A DNA stretch of 64,000 nucleotides, from the NCBI GenBank assembly GCA_963966185.1, contig CAWZYM010000226.1:284001-348000 (forward strand), given 5' to 3'. Source of the stretch: Rhabditoides inermis (Eukaryota > Nematoda > Chromadorea > Rhabditida > Rhabditidae). Positions 60,748 to 64,000 of this stretch are shown piece after piece. The position numbers and the translations under genes are program-made. The notes under the pieces are model-generated. The model was not told the origin of the DNA. It did not search any database and was given only the letters and a program-made list of their open reading frames with translations. Position 1 is the stretch's first letter. Every line of letters begins with the position of its first letter.

Positions 60748-61635
60748 AAGAAAGGGAGAGAGAAGGAGAGAGGGAGAGAGGGAGAGAGAGACGGCGTACC
60801 TCCTTTTTCATGTTTCTTTGTCTGTCCACATAGAACACGGATTCTTCGCTGTATCCGTCCTCTACACCTTGTCCCTCGTGGTATGTGTGATACCTGAATC
60901 AATCGATATCTCGATAAATCATTACAATACACTCACTCAAGTGTTCCTCGCTTCTCCTTCTCCGGTGGGTCGACTTTCAGCGGCTTCATATCGTACTCTT
61001 CCTGTAACGGTTCACATAAGAGTCGGTGGCCAAGTGGCTAGCGATCCGGTCTATTGTTCTAGCGACGCGGGTTCGACTCCCGCCGGCGGCGATGTGATGA
61101 AAACGTTCTTTCCCCGACATATCGTCTTGTGGTTTAGACATCTTGTGATGAATAGAGAGCTGATCCCGCTTATTGTTTTTGCATTTTATTATGAAACGTA
61201 CCTGTGAGGTGTCTGACTTGAGAATGGGCTTCGGATGATAGACGAGCTTCTTCTTTTTCTTGTGTTCATGTTTCTTCTTTGACTTCTTGGCTGGCTTCTC
61301 TTCGGATGCTTTTTTTGATGCCTCTTCGCAGGAAACAAAATCTTGTAGCACTATATTGGAAATGTAAACGTACCTCTCCTCATCCTTATCTTTCTGAGCC
61401 TTTGTCTTTTTCTTCACGGGCCTTTCTTTTTCTTCTTCCGATCCTTCCTCGGAACTGAAAACTTTCTTTCACAAGTACTTTAAAAATGTGTTTTAAAACT
61501 GTGGACGCGGTCATCTCTAGTAAATGGAGAGGGTTCTCACCTCTCTTCGTGTTGCTGCCGCTTCTTATGGGCTTTCGATTCGACGACAACGAGGAAGAGA
61601 AGGAGAAGGAGAAGGAGGAGAAGTGACAGTCGCAT
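59749..61635 (-). CDS. Secreted Lys/Glu-rich protein, unknown family
   Basis: ATG 61,635 starts a poly-Leu signal peptide (MRLSLLLLLLLLFLVVVES). A highly charged Lys/Glu region follows (EEGSEEEKERPVKKKTK; KKSKKKHEHKKKKK). Then come more ordered exons: YDMKPLKVDPPEKEKRGTLE; YHTYHEGQGVEDGYSEESVFYVD; DIRAVEEASVLFNSREKGEW; and TVLLILDDETGVYAAKL with TAA at 59,749. No family recognised. The long last intron (about 59,800-60,560) could hide another exon. A tRNA-like sequence lies inside an intron at about 61,022-61,092. Confidence 0.65.
60682..60745. repeat. G-run plus (GA)n tract in an intron
   Basis: A 15-16-base G run followed by about 45 bp of GA repeat, directly beside a splice acceptor of the minus-strand gene. 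Confidence 0.9.
61022..61092 (+). tRNA. tRNA-like sequence, possibly a tRNA pseudogene
   Basis: GTCGGTGGCCAAGTGGCTAGC resembles the 5' half of tRNA-Ser/Leu. GCGGG-TTCGACT-CCCGC is a perfect T-arm, and the 5' and 3' ends pair over six of seven acceptor positions. The anticodon stem does not form clearly and no anticodon can be assigned. It is the best tRNA candidate in the window, but more likely a pseudogene or SINE head. Confidence 0.4.
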
Positions 61636-61718
61636 TCTGTCAACTGGACACGAGATGATTGATGTGCTGCGACGGTTAATGCGGCAAGTTCACCGACCGG
61701 TTGGGAGGGGCTCCGGCA

Positions 61719-61765
<47 letters not shown>

Positions 61766-62127
61766 GAAATGGAGAGTAATTGAGTTAGTGTTAGTTAGCA
61801 TGTGTGATCACACAAAAATTTACTGCAATTATTGAATGAAGTGAATGGCAGTGTTATGAGAATGCGACACATTAGAGTACGAAGCCCCCGAATGTCGTCT
61901 TTGGATGGTAAGATTCACTGAGCTTTTCGCAAAAACACTTCCGCTTGGTAAGCGTGATTCGAAGACAACCGATTGCCGTATTCCCAAAACAAAAAAAACA
62001 GGAACTACAGATTCGTCTTTTTGACAATCATCTAACATTTCACATGATTCGGTTAGTGAAGCGTGTTGAATCTCTCATCCCTACACTCGATAAGAGCCCT
62101 GTCCAGCATTCCCTCTGTCTTCCAAGA
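61636..62127. other. Spacer between secreted-protein genes, with (GA)n
   Basis: Contains a 40-bp GA run at 61,722-61,761; otherwise AT-rich unique DNA. No gene seen. Confidence 0.5.
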
Positions 62128-62975
62128 CTACAGTGAATCCCGCGCCTCGCTGTAGAGACATCTTCCATAAGAGAACAAGAAATGGTTCTCTAGCTCCGTC
62201 CAGAAGAAACTAGTGTAGTCGGTCTAAATTAAAGTATTCTCTTTTAAACACAATGTTTTTCTCACTTTTTCGCACTTTTTCCTAGCAACTACCATCTTCT
62301 CGTCCTGAGTTCCAGTGGCAATTGAGTAAAAATAACGCAGGCACAGGCCCTAAACAAACTAGGATACTATATCCATATCACCATATCTGTACCCATGAAA
62401 ACATACCTTAACACTCTTCTTTTTTGCATCATTCCAGAAAATGTCACCGAAGTGCGGAGTAATAGTGAAATGTGGAGAAAAAGTCACTGTTTCAATCTCG
62501 GACGTGACTCCTTCAATTTCTTTGCATTCGTACCGCGCATCCTATGACTATGTTATTTAAAAGAAAAAAACGTTTTACGCTCACCTTCATAACATCTCTG
62601 AAAGACCCCAGATTTGTGTGATGACTCCGTACGAATGCGATGAGGCATTGTCCATATTCCGTGTCCATGTCGGCGTCTCTCCAGAAGGCCTCTTCGAGCG
62701 ACGTCGGCGGAGGGAGGGACTTCGTCGTGAATCCAGTGGTTGCATTCAGGCGGTCGCATTCTTGCAGAATGTAAGTGTAGCTTCCGTGGTGCTGCGGGGT
62801 ATTGTGTAGCCGTCTCAGACAGTCTCCATACGGTCCCGGTTCCTCGAGAAGACGGTAGAATCGTAGCATTCGAGGATCATCTGGTCGGGCCTAAATTATA
62901 CGTGTTCAAATAATCTCTATCTTCACTCACTCAAATAATGACTGCATACAGGATCAATATGAAAAACTGTTTCAT
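62128..62975 (-). CDS. Small secreted Cys-containing protein, unknown family
   Basis: Proposed start ATG 62,975 (MKQFFILILYA, a short hydrophobic leader). The main exon (about 62,892-62,585) reads ARPDDPRMLRFYRLLEE...FRDVMK. Later exons are DARYECKEIEGVTSEIE, GLCLRYFYSIATGTQDEK and TDYTSFFWTELENHF...LYSEARDSL with TAG at 62,128. It is about 210 residues with six or more spaced cysteines, suggesting an oxidised extracellular fold. The leader joins in frame only through a weak GTCATT donor; the strong GTGAGTGA donor just downstream would retain an in-frame TGA. The start is therefore uncertain. No family recognised. Confidence 0.6.
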
Positions 62976-63435
62976 GAATGATGAATGAATAAATGCGCAT
63001 TGTTTGTACTCTGTTACAATGTCAAAAACAGTTTCGATCAACGATTAGTATTCTCCATTGCTTTCTGCTTTGATAGGCACGGTTTGGAAGCCATAGTGGA
63101 AAAAATAAAGTAAGCAAACGTGAATCAATAAGAAACAATAAGGAACTGCGTGAACACTGCGTGAACATTTCTGCTTGAGAAGCGAGAGACACTCTGGCAA
63201 AAATAACACCCGCACAGTTTCAAATTTGAAAATTCTCCCCCTTCCTTGCTGAACTCGGATTCGATTCACAATATGAAAAGTATTTATTGCAATCCTTATC
63301 ACATTCATCGTGATTCAAAAGGGGGCATTGATCCCTGCGGCTGGCAGGAAATGCGATCGACGCCGCGCGATAGACCCCGGACGGGATGCACCGCGCACCT
63401 GTAGAACAGTTGCTCCCGGATTGGCGAACTGCAAA

Positions 63436-63436
<1 letters not shown>
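62976..63436. other. Intergenic region with a lone satellite-like unit
   Basis: AT-rich. Includes a tandem CTGCGTGAACA pair near 63,147 and a single copy of the 23-bp satellite motif at 63,173-63,194. No gene seen. Confidence 0.5.
63173..63194 (-). repeat. Isolated copy of the 23-bp satellite unit
   Basis: GCTTGAGAAGCGAGAGACACTC matches the reverse complement of the satellite unit except for one inserted G, about 51 kb from the array. Confidence 0.7.
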
Positions 63437-63470
<34 letters not shown>

Positions 63471-63554
63471 ATCTCTCTATCTCTCTCTCTCTCTCTCTCT
63501 CTCGTTCTCTCTTTCTCTATTTCTCTCTCTTTCTCTCTTTCTCTTTTTTCTTTC

Positions 63555-63585
<31 letters not shown>

Positions 63586-63651
63586 CTCTCTCTCTTTGTC
63601 TCTATCTCTCTATCCTTCTCTCTTTCTCTTTCTCTATCTCTATTTCTATCT
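63437..63651. repeat. (CT)n tract
   Basis: About 215 bp of CT/CTTT/CTAT repeat, the longest intergenic microsatellite on the right side. Confidence 0.9.
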
Positions 63652-64000
63652 TACCTTTACTTTTTTTTTAACACGACACAAAAAATATTAGCAAAATGTA
63701 TGCTTGCCAAGGCAGTATGCATGACTGCAGTAATGATAAATTGAAAGAACATCCATGCATATTTATCGGAAGATCCTGTTTCTCTCTGTCTGTTTCTCTC
63801 TGATCTCATGTCTCATCCCTCTCTATCGTTTAAATCTTGCTCTCTTTATCACCTGTGTTCTCGTTTCTTCTTCAAAACATCTTACATCATCATAACAACC
63901 ATACAGGAATCATCGATCACAAAGCACATTACAACATTACACTCACAAATCGCAAACTTTCGACACTACTACTGATATTCAACCATATCGGTCTCCAACA
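63652..64000. other. Right-end sequence, no gene recognised
   Basis: AT-rich with short CT runs. I see no coding exon or RNA gene. Confidence 0.4.

Overview
This window is eukaryotic nuclear DNA, most likely from a nematode. The genes are split into many short exons by introns that are often only 40-60 bp, with GT..AG ends and several GTTTGT or GTGGGT donors. A nematode-type tau-tubulin-kinase-like (CK1 superfamily) locus and BEL/Pao-type LTR elements agree with this. Nothing is bacterial: there are no operators, ribosome-binding sites or CRISPR. All multi-exon models below were joined by eye from frame continuity and splice signals, so gene identities are firmer than individual exon edges.

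Layout. 1-12,083 is a repeat domain: a truncated BEL/Pao gag-protease fragment runs into an LTR-like block (1627-2548). That block recurs exactly 2,247 bp later (3874-4795), and both copies lead into a large 23-bp satellite that forms hairpins. 12,421-16,585 (-) holds two complete CK1/TTBK-like kinase domains that can be read as one tandem-kinase gene. 16,856-21,592 is a second satellite, about 96 copies of a 49-bp unit, lying directly upstream of the kinases. 21,843-31,931 holds three minus-strand genes in a row: a MINDY-1/2 deubiquitinase, a makorin E3 ligase and a SPIN90/NCKIPSD-like armadillo protein. 32,705-37,261 (+) is a UDP-glycosyltransferase carrying a MITE in an intron. 37,467-43,612 (-) holds FBXW5 and CTU2. 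43,881-48,537 (+) holds UQCC1 and DDI1. 48,703-50,294 (-) holds a Pro/Tyr-rich secreted protein and a disabled paralog. 50,575-57,011 (+) holds two genes I cannot assign to a family: a membrane-anchored Lys/Glu-rich protein and a Glu-rich coiled-coil protein. An intron of the second contains a complete, recent LTR insertion with target-site duplication, two LTRs, a tRNA-Gly primer site and a broken envelope-like frame. 57,946-62,975 (-) holds three orphan secreted proteins. The right end is intergenic.

Working together: four genes belong to the ubiquitin system (MINDY, makorin, FBXW5, DDI1). CTU2 acts in tRNA wobble-uridine thiolation, UQCC1 in complex III assembly and the UGT in detoxification or conjugation. 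No single pathway links the window.

The strongest unusual signals are the tandem kinase locus with a stop/splice-donor overlap, two unrelated satellites each stop-free in all three frames of one strand, the freshly inserted envelope-carrying LTR element, the start-proximal stop in the Pro/Tyr-rich paralog, and introns that carry gene-specific short motifs.
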